In this document: piece by piece, positions 26,468 through 34,705 of the stretch
Layout of the letters: each line of letters begins with the position of its first letter
Numbering within the stretch: the stretch's first letter is position 1
Assembly: GCA_965224535.1 (NCBI GenBank)
Contig: CBDCZR010000048.1
Span: forward strand, 31,020-95,019
Source: JBCDHN01 sp965224535
GTDB lineage: Bacteria; Verrucomicrobiota; Verrucomicrobiia; Verrucomicrobiales; DEV007
Direction of reading: 5' to 3'
DNA length: 64,000 nt
Notes under the pieces: model-generated
What the model was told of the DNA's origin: nothing
What the model saw: the letters and a program-made list of their open reading frames with translations, nothing else
Databases searched by the model: none
Program-made: the position numbers and the translations under genes

Positions 26468-27259
26468 TCAGCTCCGTAGGCCCTTCTCGCGCAAAAGCTC
26501 ATCGGCCCAGAGTGCATCCTCCGCGCAAAACCGCGGTTCGGGCTCTTTGGCGTAGTCGACCCGGTTTCCGTAGCCGCCGTGGCGATAGTTCTCGTCGAAC
26601 GCGGATTGTAGCTGAATGACGACATCGCTATCGCAAGGGCGGAGCGGAACCCGAAAAGTGGGAAGCAACTCGCGCAAGGACACCGGATAGATCTCCCAAG
26701 TCAGGGTCACCGCGCGATGCACCGACACGATGGGAGCACCGCGTTTTTCATCGGGAATGGACTGAATGGGAGCGCCGACAATGTGTTCGCCGGACCGAAT
26801 CAGGTCGATTTCCACGAAATTTGTGCCGGTGGCGTGGTAGGCGTCGCGTTTGGCGATGTAGCGGGCGCGGTTGTCGGTCCCCAGCTTGTTGGCTGGGCTC
26901 AGCAACTCGATGGCGGTTACCACTTCGTCGCCGGTCGTGGTGTCAATGATGACGATGCACCGCTCTGTTCGCTCGACGGTGTCTTGCACGATCAGAGGCT
27001 CGGCAACCGCAATATCCGCCGTGCCGGTGTTCGGCTCGGATTCCCACGGTTTGGCGTCAAAAACCGCCGCGTCAGGTTTCAGCCACGATTTGCTGCCCGG
27101 GGCCGATTCCACCACCACGGTCTCTTCGACATCGGCCCACAAACCATCGGGCAACTGGTCCTGAAGCTGGTTGCGAAAGTGCGTGAGCAGGCTGTTGTGC
27201 ACGCCGCTCCAAAACGGCTCCAGGTAGGGGTCCAAACCGGGAAACGGGCTTACTTTCAT
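26468..27259 (-). CDS. DUF4058 family protein
   Basis: 263 residues from the ATG at 27259. The opening P-F-P-G-L-D-P-Y-L-E-P-F-W-S-G-V-H-N and the middle T-A-I-E-L-L-S-P-A-N-K together with F-V-E-I-D-L-I-R-S-G-E are hallmarks of DUF4058, a family known from cyanobacteria, Planctomycetes and Verrucomicrobia. Its function is unestablished; the E-L-L-S-P-x-N-K and V-E-I-D-L-I-R pattern (acidic residues followed by Lys) looks like a PD-(D/E)XK-type core, which is my inference. It lies between two direct repeats, which suggests that it moved as a unit. Confidence 0.85.
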   Translation of the reverse strand: MKVSPFPGLDPYLEPFWSGVHNSLLTHFRNQLQDQLPDGLWADVEETVVVESAPGSKSWLKPDAAVFDAKPWESEPNTGTADIAVAEPLIVQDTVERTERCIVIIDTTTGDEVVTAIELLSPANKLGTDNRARYIAKRDAYHATGTNFVEIDLIRSGEHIVGAPIQSIPDEKRGAPIVSVHRAVTLTWEIYPVSLRELLPTFRVPLRPCDSDVVIQLQSAFDENYRHGGYGNRVDYAKEPEPRFCAEDALWADELLREKGLRS

Positions 27260-27262
27260 GCG

Positions 27263-27310
27263 TAAAACGTATCGCCCGCATCCAATGCCGCCAGCGGATT
27301 CTTTCCCAGC
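27263..27310. repeat. GCATCCAATGCCGCC direct repeat, copy 2
   Basis: Same word order as copy 1 at 26409 (AAAACGTATCGCCCGCATCC, then AATGCCGCCAGCGGA), with two small indels. It sits between the divergent starts of DUF4058 (27259) and the phosphatase gene (27373), so it may also overlap their promoters. Confidence 0.75.
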
Positions 27311-27372
27311 CCCGTTTGATTGCGCCGGTCCGCCCGGTTTGACAATCGGCCGCCCCGTCCGAGAGTGGCGCG

Positions 27373-27870
27373 ATGGCGAAGGTCCTCTTTGTATGCACGG
27401 GAAACGTCTGCCGCAGCCCAATGGCCGAAGGGCTGTTCCGCAAGGCTTTGGACAAAGGCGAGAAAATTCAGGTGACTTCGGCCGGGCTTAGCGTCATGGC
27501 CGGCCGGCCGCCGAGCGATCACTCCGTGGTGGTTCTCAAACAAGGTGGGGTGGATATTTCCAAGCAGCGCAGCATGCAACTGACCCCGCAACTGGTGAAC
27601 CAGGCCAGCCACATTTTTGCCATGACCCAGGGCCACAAGGAGGCGATCGAGCTGATTTTTCCCACTGCCGCGGACAAAACCTTTCTCCTGCGCGAATTTA
27701 CCGACGGCGCGGCGCCGGAGGACGCCAAGCAGGGCTTGCTGGACGTGCCCGACCCCATCGGGATGAGCCTGGAGGCCTACGTGTTGACGCGCGATTTGAT
27801 CGCCGAGGCCATTCCCTCCGTCCTTAAATTCGTGCGCGAGACCCATCCGGCTGACAGAACTGAGGATTGA
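27373..27870 (+). CDS. Low-molecular-weight protein-tyrosine-phosphatase family protein
   Basis: 165 residues. The P-loop C-T-G-N-V-C-R-S-P (Cys8, Arg14) is at the N-terminus, as in the LMW-PTP fold; the general-acid Asp is in D-V-P-D-P-I-G near 120. In the arginine phosphatase YwlE the loop has Thr where this protein has Val12, while tyrosine-type members have Ile or Val, so tyrosine specificity is more likely. In Firmicutes the order ywlE-rpiB-glyA is conserved; here the same order is kept with rpiB and glyA fused just downstream (52 bp). Confidence 0.88.
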   Translation: MAKVLFVCTGNVCRSPMAEGLFRKALDKGEKIQVTSAGLSVMAGRPPSDHSVVVLKQGGVDISKQRSMQLTPQLVNQASHIFAMTQGHKEAIELIFPTAADKTFLLREFTDGAAPEDAKQGLLDVPDPIGMSLEAYVLTRDLIAEAIPSVLKFVRETHPADRTED

Positions 27871-27921
27871 CAGCCCGGCGGCTCGCGCGTAAGCGCTTCT
27901 CATCCTGCCCAAAAGCACACC

Positions 27922-29592
27922 ATGAGCGACCGCCCTAACACGATCATCGGCGCCGACCACGGCGGCGTGGAACTGAAAGATCAACTCGTCCCCTGGCTGC
28001 GAGAACGCGGCCACGACGTGCTGGATGTCGGCACCCACGGCCGCGATTCCGTCGATTACCCGGATTTCGCGCACACCGTGGCCTCCGCCGTGGATTCCGG
28101 CCAGCGCGAGCTTGGCGTGCTGGTTTGCACCTCCGCGGTTGGCGTGTGCATTACCGCCAACAAGCACCCCAACGTCCGCGCCGCCCAAATTTACGATGTG
28201 GACATGGCGCGGCTTTCTCGCAGCCACAATGACTCCAACGTCATTTGCCTGGCCGGCGCCAAAACCAGCTTCGACGAGGCCACAACCATCCTGGAAGCCT
28301 ACCTTTCCACCGCGTTTGAAGGCGGGCGTCACGAACGGCGCGTTGGGAAAATCAGCGGAAAATCGCTCGCCGGCGTCGATCCGGAGGTCTACGCGGCGGT
28401 TCGTGCCGAGCATCAGCGCCAGACGGACAACATCGAGTTGATCGCCAGCGAAAACTTCGCCAGCGCCGCGGTTCGTCAGGCCCAGGGCACGGTCCTCACC
28501 AACAAATATGCCGAGGGTTACCCGGGGCGCCGTTGGTATGGTGGCTGCGAAAACGTGGACGAGGTGGAACGGCTGGCGATCGGCCGGGCCAAGGAGCTTT
28601 TCGGCGCAAAATTCGCCAACGTCCAGCCTCACAGCGGCTCCCAGGCCAACGCGGCGGTCTACTTCAGCGTGTTGGAGCCGGGCGACAAAATCCTGACGAT
28701 GGACCTAAGCCACGGCGGCCACCTCACCCACGGCCATTTCGCCAATTTTTCCGGCAAATTTTACGAAGTGCAGCACTACGGCGTATCCCAGGACACCGAG
28801 CAAATCGACTACGATCAGCTTGCCGGCGCGGCCGAGGAATTTCAGCCCAAAATGATCACCGCCGGCGCCAGCGCCTACTCCCGAACCATCGATTTTCCGC
28901 GTATGCGCGAGATTGCCGACTCCGTGGGCGCCTACCTGTTCGTGGACATGGCGCACATTGCCGGCTTGGTAGCCGCAGGCGTGCATCCCAGCCCGGTTGG
29001 GCACGCCCAGTTCGTGACCACGACCACGCACAAAAGCCTGCGCGGCCCGCGCGGCGGCCTCATCCTCACCAACGACGAAGATTTGGCCAAAAAGATCGAC
29101 GCCACGGTTTTTCCCGGCGTTCAGGGCGGCCCGCTCATGCACGTCATCGCCGCCAAAGCCGTTTGCCTGCACGAGGCCCTGCAACCGGACTTCAAGGACT
29201 ACCAGACCCAGGTGGTGAAAAACGCGAAATGTCTCGCGGAAAAACTGGCCGCTCTTGGCTACCGCATCATCGCCGGCGGTACGGACAACCACCTGTTCAT
29301 GATCGATCTGCGCCCCAGCGGAATGAATGGCAAGCAAGCCCAGGAAGCGCTCGACCAAGCTGGCATTACCGTGAACAAAAACTCGATTCCCTTCGACACC
29401 GAGAGCCCGTTCAAGGGTGGCGGCATCCGCGTCGGCACCCCCGCGGTGACCACGCGCGGGATGAAAGAAGCCGAAATGGAAACGATCGCCGGTTTTATGC
29501 ACGAAGCGCTAACCAATCGCGATGATCTCGAGAAATTGGCGCAGCTTCGTGGGCGTGTTGTGGATTTGAACCGGGTCTATCCGCTACCCTGA
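27922..29592 (+). CDS. glyA: Bifunctional ribose-5-phosphate isomerase B / serine hydroxymethyltransferase fusion
   Basis: 556 residues in one uninterrupted frame. Residues 1-145 are RpiB: I-I-G-A-D-H-G-G-V-E-L-K at 8-19, catalytic Cys69 in V-C-T-S-A-V-G, I-T-A-N-K at 77-81, and L-S-R-S-H-N-D-S-N-V at 98-107. Residues ~150-556 are SHMT: N-I-E-L-I-A-S-E-N-F at 170-179, Y-A-E-G-Y-P-G-R-R-W-Y-G-G at 196-208, and the PLP lysine K371 in T-T-T-T-H-K-S-L-R-G-P-R. Both active sites look complete. The parts would link the pentose phosphate pathway (Ru5P/R5P) and one-carbon metabolism (Ser to Gly plus methylene-THF). The linker is only about 10 residues. rpiB is the fused N-terminal gene. Confidence 0.93.
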   Translation: MSDRPNTIIGADHGGVELKDQLVPWLRERGHDVLDVGTHGRDSVDYPDFAHTVASAVDSGQRELGVLVCTSAVGVCITANKHPNVRAAQIYDVDMARLSRSHNDSNVICLAGAKTSFDEATTILEAYLSTAFEGGRHERRVGKISGKSLAGVDPEVYAAVRAEHQRQTDNIELIASENFASAAVRQAQGTVLTNKYAEGYPGRRWYGGCENVDEVERLAIGRAKELFGAKFANVQPHSGSQANAAVYFSVLEPGDKILTMDLSHGGHLTHGHFANFSGKFYEVQHYGVSQDTEQIDYDQLAGAAEEFQPKMITAGASAYSRTIDFPRMREIADSVGAYLFVDMAHIAGLVAAGVHPSPVGHAQFVTTTTHKSLRGPRGGLILTNDEDLAKKIDATVFPGVQGGPLMHVIAAKAVCLHEALQPDFKDYQTQVVKNAKCLAEKLAALGYRIIAGGTDNHLFMIDLRPSGMNGKQAQEALDQAGITVNKNSIPFDTESPFKGGGIRVGTPAVTTRGMKEAEMETIAGFMHEALTNRDDLEKLAQLRGRVVDLNRVYPLP

Positions 29593-29610
29593 CGGAGCGG
29601 CCGGCGAAAA

Positions 29611-29705
29611 AGGGACAAAAAGGACCAAGGGGACGGAAAGGACGAAGATCGGCTGTTTTCGGCGCCCTGTCGCTTACGTCCCTTGGGTCCCTTACGTCCC
29701 TTTGG
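29611..29705. repeat. GGGACC-type inverted repeat element, copy 1
   Basis: The left arm holds AGGGACAAAAAGGACC and GGGGACGGAAAGGAC words. The right arm holds ACGTCCCTTGGGTCCCTTAC and GTCCCTTT, i.e. loosely complementary tracts around a central ~25 bp. A second copy follows the DUF2959 gene at 54444-54561. Placed right after the glyA stop, it may act as a transcript 3' hairpin. The remaining sequence to 29835 holds no gene that I can support. Confidence 0.65.
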
Positions 29706-29835
29706 GCAAGAATGGCCGAGAAACCGGCCAACCAGCGCCCCCAATTCACACAATGTGAAGCCCCAATGAAAAAAGTGCGGGTTTAGGGGCGATAACCATC
29801 GGCGAACGGCGCGGTCGCCAAAAAAAATGCCTAAA

Positions 29836-29873
29836 GTGTCGTTTTTACACTTTACTTCGTGTAAAACAGACAC
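29836..29873. promoter_or_regulatory. Double palindrome, candidate NrtR-type operator
   Basis: Two 15-bp half-elements, GTGTCGTTTTTACAC (29836-29850) and GTGTAAAACAGACAC (29859-29873), are reverse complements of one another apart from two positions, and are separated by 8 bp. Each is itself flanked by GTGT...ACAC. The element ends 11 bp before the start of the Nudix regulator gene, so a bound protein would block transcription or initiation. Autoregulation by that regulator is an inference from position and symmetry. Confidence 0.65.
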
Positions 29874-29884
29874 ATATTAGCCTC

Positions 29885-30580
29885 ATGCCTCACACCTATC
29901 AATACCCCCGGCCGGCTCTCACCGTCGATTGCGTCATCTTTGGCCTCGATCACGAGGAGGAGGACCTGAAGGTGCTGCTCATCGAGCGCGGCGTCGATCC
30001 GTTCAAGGGCATGTGGGCCATTCCCGGCGGATTCGTGACGCCTGGCGAATCCGTCGATGACGCGGCCCGGCGCGAGCTGGAGGAGGAAGCCGGGCTCAAA
30101 GACGTGTTTTTGGAGCAACTTTACACCTTTGGCGCGCCGGATCGCGATCCGCGCGAACACGTGGTGAGCGTGGCCTACTATGCGCTGGTCAACCTGAACG
30201 ATCACATGCTCCAAGCCGGCACCGACGCGGAATCCGCGGCCTGGTTTTCCCTGACCGACCTGCCAAAACTGGCCTTCGACCACGCGGACATCCTGAAAAC
30301 GGCGCTGGCGCGCTTGCGGGGCAAAATCCGCTACCAACCGATCGGATTCGCGCTTTTGCCCCAAAAATTCACCCTAACACAGCTCCAACGCATGTACGAG
30401 ATGCTCCTCCAAAAATCGTTGGATAAGCGCAATTTCCGCAAAAAAATCCTCGGTATGAAAATCCTGCGCGATCTCAACGAAATCGAAAAAGACGTCCGTC
30501 ACCGCGCCGCCAAACTCTACCGCTTCGACAAGCGCGCCTACCGCAAACTGGAGAAACGCGGGTTCAATTTTGAAATCTAA
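29885..30580 (+). CDS. NrtR-like transcriptional regulator: Nudix domain plus winged helix
   Basis: 231 residues. The Nudix box G-x5-E-x7-R-E-U-x-E-E-x-G-U is complete at 49-71 (Glu55, then R63-E64-L65-E66-E67-E68-A69-G70-L71). The C-terminal ~85 residues (F-T-L-T-Q-L-Q-R-M-Y-E, then F-R-K-K-I-L, and R-A-Y-R-K-L-E-K-R-G-F) form the winged-helix DNA-binding part of NrtR family regulators of NAD metabolism. Many NrtR proteins have lost Nudix catalysis; this one keeps all motif residues, so it might both bind and hydrolyse ADP-ribose-type ligands. It probably regulates itself and the macro-domain gene 20 bp downstream through the palindrome at 29836. Confidence 0.85.
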   Translation: MPHTYQYPRPALTVDCVIFGLDHEEEDLKVLLIERGVDPFKGMWAIPGGFVTPGESVDDAARRELEEEAGLKDVFLEQLYTFGAPDRDPREHVVSVAYYALVNLNDHMLQAGTDAESAAWFSLTDLPKLAFDHADILKTALARLRGKIRYQPIGFALLPQKFTLTQLQRMYEMLLQKSLDKRNFRKKILGMKILRDLNEIEKDVRHRAAKLYRFDKRAYRKLEKRGFNFEI

Positions 30581-30600
30581 TCCTAACACACCACCTCACC

Positions 30601-31065
30601 ATGAACATCGTTGAAGGAGACCTCATTCAACTGGCCTGTGAAGGACGCTTTGACGTCATCGTCCACGGCTGCAACTGTTTTTGCCGGATGGGCGCCGGCA
30701 TCGCCAAAAGCATTCGCAAAGCCTTCCCAAAGGCCTACGAGGCCGATTGCGCCACCCGTGAAGGCGACCGGACCAAGCTGGGCGACATCTCCTACGCCGG
30801 CGCCCGCGTGGGCGGCAACGAGCTGATCGTCATCAACGGATACACCCAGTATCACTGCGGTGGGGAAGGTGTTAGGGTCGATTACGACGCCGTGCGTTCC
30901 GTCATGCGCCGGGTCAAGTTGATGTGTGCGGAATTCCGCATCGGTTACCCCAAAATTGGCGCCGGCCTGAGCGGTGGAGATTGGGACAAAATCTCGCGAA
31001 TCATCGACCAGGAGCTGGACGGCGAGGACCACACGCTAGTGGTGTACAAGCCGGCTGTTCGGTGA
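30601..31065 (+). CDS. Macro domain protein (ADP-ribose-binding, Poa1p-like)
   Basis: 154 residues covering just one macro domain. It opens with the motif I-V-E-G-D-L-I, followed by V-I-V-H-G-C-N-C-F-C-R-M-G-A-G-I-A at about 19-35, and I-G-Y-P-K-I-G-A-G-L-S-G-G-D-W at about 114-128, the loops that hold ADP-ribose. The phosphatase-type H-G-C-N and the P-x-I-G-x-G-x-x-G-G-D-W loop fit the ADP-ribose-1''-phosphate phosphatase/Poa1p-like branch. Coupling to an NrtR-like regulator suggests ADP-ribose metabolite clearance in NAD turnover. Confidence 0.88.
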   Translation: MNIVEGDLIQLACEGRFDVIVHGCNCFCRMGAGIAKSIRKAFPKAYEADCATREGDRTKLGDISYAGARVGGNELIVINGYTQYHCGGEGVRVDYDAVRSVMRRVKLMCAEFRIGYPKIGAGLSGGDWDKISRIIDQELDGEDHTLVVYKPAVR

Positions 31066-31153
31066 GGGGGCTACCGATCGGCAAAAATCGACCCTTGCCC
31101 AAGCGCGGGAACCCTTTTAGCATGCGGGAAATGCGCAGTTTTATCGGTAGAAA

Positions 31154-31618
31154 ATGAAAGAACAAAAATTTCCGGAAAACGCAACAAAGTCCGAGCCTCG
31201 AACAAACTGCGCGCAGTGCGGCGCGGAAATTCTGGCTGTCACCGCCAAGCACAACAAGGGCCTCTGTGGCGTCTGCAACCGCGGTGGGGCGGCCTCTCTA
31301 CCTGCGTCCACGAAGAAACCATTTTCCATCGGGAAATTTTTAGCCAACACCGCCATTTTCATCCTCCACTATGCAAATCCAATTGGTGTTAAATACTACA
31401 CAGCCGGATTTGGCACGACCCCGGGCGAAGCAATTGGTGGATCGCTCTTGCAGCTTCTTGCCTGGATTCTCTTGGTTGCGGCGTGGGGTGGAACGGTTGT
31501 AGCTTGCATCGCCTTTGGCGCTATTGCGGCCCCCATTGCGTTGGTCGTTGGGATCCCGGCCTGGTTTCGCTATCTTATCGACCGGAAAATGGGCGTGGAG
31601 CCGGAGTTTTTGGACTAG
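31154..31618 (+). CDS. Hypothetical membrane protein with N-terminal zinc ribbon
   Basis: 154 residues. A Cys-x2-Cys pair in N-C-A-Q-C-G (near 19-22) and another in L-C-G-V-C-N (near 37-41) form a zinc-ribbon-like motif. Two hydrophobic segments follow at about 92-115 and 118-140. The tail is R-Y-L-I-D-R-K-M-G-V-E-P-E-F-L-D. I do not recognise the family. The gene lies between the macro-domain gene and the decayed TIR-STAND gene. Function unknown. Confidence 0.55.
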   Translation: MKEQKFPENATKSEPRTNCAQCGAEILAVTAKHNKGLCGVCNRGGAASLPASTKKPFSIGKFLANTAIFILHYANPIGVKYYTAGFGTTPGEAIGGSLLQLLAWILLVAAWGGTVVACIAFGAIAAPIALVVGIPAWFRYLIDRKMGVEPEFLD

Positions 31619-31671
31619 GGCGTCCTGAATTGCGCTTGCCTCCTCGGCTCTTAGCCCCTAACCTCCATTCC

Positions 31672-33659
31672 ATGAGCGAATCGGTAAAGGGTAGCGAACC
31701 GGGCCCGGACGTTTTCATCTCCTACTCCCAGAAAGACCGCGCCCATGCCGAGGAAATCGAACGCATGCTCCAAAACCTCGGGCTGAAAACCTGGCGCGAC
31801 GAAAAACTGGCCAACTGGGCCAACACCGACTTCATCACCCAGATCGACGCCGCCCACGCTGCCTCGAAAATCGTCCTCGTCCTCTGGTCGCCGAATTCGG
31901 TGCTCTCCCCCCTGGGTCCTGGCCGAGGCCGAAGCCGCCGCCAACGAGAAAAAATTCGTCCCCTTGGCACTCACCTCCGCCTTTGCCGATCTCCGCGTCG
32001 CCATCCGCTATCGCGTCTATCCCACCGCCACGCTCGACCAGGTTCGCGCCGAACCGGAACTGCTCCGCCGAATCGTCACTCCGGGCACCGATCTCGGCCA
32101 AATCCCCGATTTGCGCCTGCCGGAGCGCCATCACCCGCCCAGGATCAACACCAAGGGCCTGCCCGCCACCTACACTGGCAAACTCTACGGCCGCGAATCG
32201 GAGCTGGAGCGGCTGTTCGCCGATCTGGAAACGCCCAAACCCGGCTGGTGGCTTACGATGCGATGGGCGGCACGGGAAAGACCGCGCTGATCTACCATTT
32301 CGTCCAGGAGCTGAAAACCAAGGGCTGGCACAACCTGGAGAGCGTCTTCATCTGGTCCTTCTACTCCCAGGGCGCAAGCGAGGACAAACAAACTCACGCC
32401 GCCGATTTCTTCGAAGCGGCCTACGCCCATTTTCATCCTGAAGGCAAAAACGCCAAGTTGCCCGACGATCTCCGCGAACAGGGCGCGGCTTTGGCCGATC
32501 TCATCGCCGCCCAGCCCACCCTGCTCGTCCTGGACGGGCTGGAGCCGCTGCAATACGCCGCGGGCGATGCCAAGGGCGCCCGGCAATACGGCGGCATCAA
32601 GGATCCCGGCGTCAAAACCCTGCTCCTGCGCCTGGCCGACGCGGGCCGCGGCGACGGGCTCACCATCGTCACCACCCGCATCCGGCTCGACGAATTCACC
32701 GAGGGCGAAAACGCCAGTTTTCGCCGCCATCATCTGCGCCACCTCCCGGAAAACGCCGCCATCGAGCTGTTGCGCGACCGCGGGATCGAAAAAGCCGCGT
32801 TTCCGCGCGAAACCCACCCGGACCTGCCTGAAACCGTCCGGGCTGGGTTCCTCCGCGCGATCCGGGACCTGAATGCCCACGCCCTGTCCCTGAACCTAGC
32901 CGCTCACTTCGTGGCGGAGCAGTTCGAGGGCCAAATCCGCGCCTTCGCCGATGTCTTGCCCCATCTCCACGAGGACGAGGACATCCACGAAAACCATCGC
33001 AGCCCCTTCCGGGTGATTCGCGCCCAGGAAGCCGGGCTTTACCGCGTGCTCCACGGCCGGCTCAAGACCATGAGCGCCGAAAAAGCCGACCAGCTCGACG
33101 AACCCAATCACCAGGCGATTTTCGCGCGACGGCAGACGCAAACGCTCTCATCGCCGCTGGCCATCTGGGCCAAGCGGAGGCGCGTCTCCGGGGGGCCGAG
33201 AATCTCTGGCGCCAAGACGATCGCCAGTCTTATCTCTTCTCATGGCAGGGCTTTTACTACTGCGATCTCCTCCTCGCCCGCCACCGCCCCCAAGAAGTTG
33301 CCGAGCGGACCGATTGCTCTCTGCCCATAGCCCAACGAAACCAGTGGCTCGTCGATATTGGCATTGACCAACTCAACCAAGCCCGGGCCAAATCCGTTTT
33401 GCGACCTCAGACCTGCGACTCAAATCCCGCTTTCCTCTCCAACCTCCACGAAGCCAACGAGGAAGGCTTCCTTGTCCGCGGCTACCTGGCCCAAGCGGAA
33501 ATCTTGCTGCATGCGGAAGACGGTGTGCGGCATGCGGATTTGATTCTAGCCGCGCTGGACGAAGCCGAAACCCGGGCGCGACGGGGACCGATGCCATTGT
33601 TCCAAGCTGAGGCTTTGCTGCTTCGCAGCCGCCTCAGTTTGGAAAGTTTCAAGTTTTAA
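31672..33659 (+). pseudogene. Decayed TIR-STAND NTPase-TPR gene
   Basis: The ATG at 31672 opens a TIR domain (D-V-F-I-S-Y-S-Q-K-D-R near residue 14) in the first frame. A six-C run at 31907-31912 shifts the frame; the second frame carries W-V-L-A-E-A-E and I-N-T-K-G-L-P-A-T-Y. Near 32250 a lost base returns to the first frame, giving Walker A (G-G-T-G-K-T) and Walker B (L-L-V-L-D-G-L-E). Near 33125 the reading moves to a third frame that encodes a TPR tail to 33659. Compared with the intact 1184-residue paralog at 55177, about 500 residues are missing between the NTPase and the last TPR units. The small indels could be sequencing errors; the deletion is not. Confidence 0.85.
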
Positions 33660-33933
33660 GCAAAAGAATCACAGGTGACGCTGACGCGGAAATAACTTGG
33701 CAGGCGGACCGACGCTCCCCCAACATGGCGGGATGCAGTGCGAGCGGAAACCAAGGCCGTCGTTACTTTGGTGATTACGTACCCGTTTTTAAGCATGGTC
33801 CCGACTTTTCGCGGGCTGGTTCCTGGTGAAGCGCAGGGCTTTGCAGCTTTGCGCTATCCCGTTTGGAAGTCTGCTATTTGTTCGAAAAGCCGGTCCGCTC
33901 GCACTGCGATTTTCAGTTCAAACGAAATTCAAC
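33660..33933 (+). mobile_element. IS110-type left end, candidate bridge-RNA region
   Basis: 274 bp with no ORF, between the TIR-STAND remnant and the IS110 transposase start. In IS110-group elements the non-coding end upstream of the transposase encodes a structured bridge RNA; the length here is typical. The segment has lower similarity to coding DNA and several short complementary tracts (for example around 33820-33900). The element boundary and the RNA fold are not established by eye. Confidence 0.4.
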
Positions 33934-34660
33934 ATGGCCAAGAAATCGCAAAAGAAAAAGACCAAAAAGACCAAAACCCAAAAAACGCTTCTCAACCAAG
34001 CGTGCAATCCCGACGCTGCCGGCATCGACGTCGGCGCTGAAGAAATCGTCCTGGCAGTGCCCGCAGATCGCGACCCCGAAGCGGTTCGCACCTTCGGCAC
34101 CTTCAACGAAGACCTGCGCGAAGCAGTGCAATGGCTCAAGCAATGCTCCATTACCACCGTGGCCATGGAAAGCACGGGCAACTACTGGGTCACCCTCTAC
34201 CAAGTGCTCGAGGAAAACGGCATCGAATGCTTCGTCGTCAACGCCCGCCACCTCAAATCAGTCCCCGGGCGCAAGAGCGACGTCCAGGACGCGCAATGGA
34301 TCCAGCGCCTGCATACCGCGGGGTTGCTGCGCAAATCCTTCGTCCCGGACCAAGAAGTGCTCGGCATGCGCTTTTTGCACCGCCAGCGCCAGGAGCTGAT
34401 TCGCGGCGGATGCCAGGCCATCTTGCACATGCAAAAAGTGTTGACCGAGATGAACGTGCAACTGCACCACGTGATCAGCGACATTGACGGAGTCAGCGGG
34501 CGGCGCATCATCGAAGCGATCATCGCCGGCCAGCGCGATCCGGTTTACCTGGAGAGCCTGCGCGACGGACGTTGCAAGACGCCGAAACAAACCGTGATCA
34601 AGGCCTTGGACGGCAACTTTCGCCAGGAATACGTTCTATCCCTCCAGCTGGCCTATCAGC
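33934..34660 (+). pseudogene. Truncated IS110 family transposase
   Basis: From the ATG at 33934 a Lys-rich leader is followed by the N-terminal DEDD domain: A-G-I-D-V-G (Asp32), M-E-S-T-G-N-Y-W (Glu79), and K-S-V-P-G-R-K-S-D-V-Q-D-A-Q-W (Asp116, Asp119). The helical middle (R-Q-R-Q-E-L-I-R) and the I-S-D-I-D-G-V-S-G-R-R-I-I piece follow. After about residue 240 the similarity stops, and the frame runs as noise to 34788 over the 3' end of the opposite-strand gene. The C-terminal half with the catalytic serine is missing, so the transposase is inactive. It sits beside the TIR-STAND scar. Confidence 0.85.
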
Positions 34661-34705
34661 GTGAGGTGGGGCCGGCTTCCATCCAAATCGCGCCGAGTTT
34701 CTCGC

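Noticed and set aside
27922..29592. RpiB-GlyA as an artefact of a lost stop codon
   Set aside because: No frame change or stop is visible between the halves, and both active sites are complete.
31483..31671. Upstream extension of the TIR-STAND remnant
   Set aside because: The extra codons overlap the previous gene and do not resemble the intact paralog, which starts close to its TIR domain.
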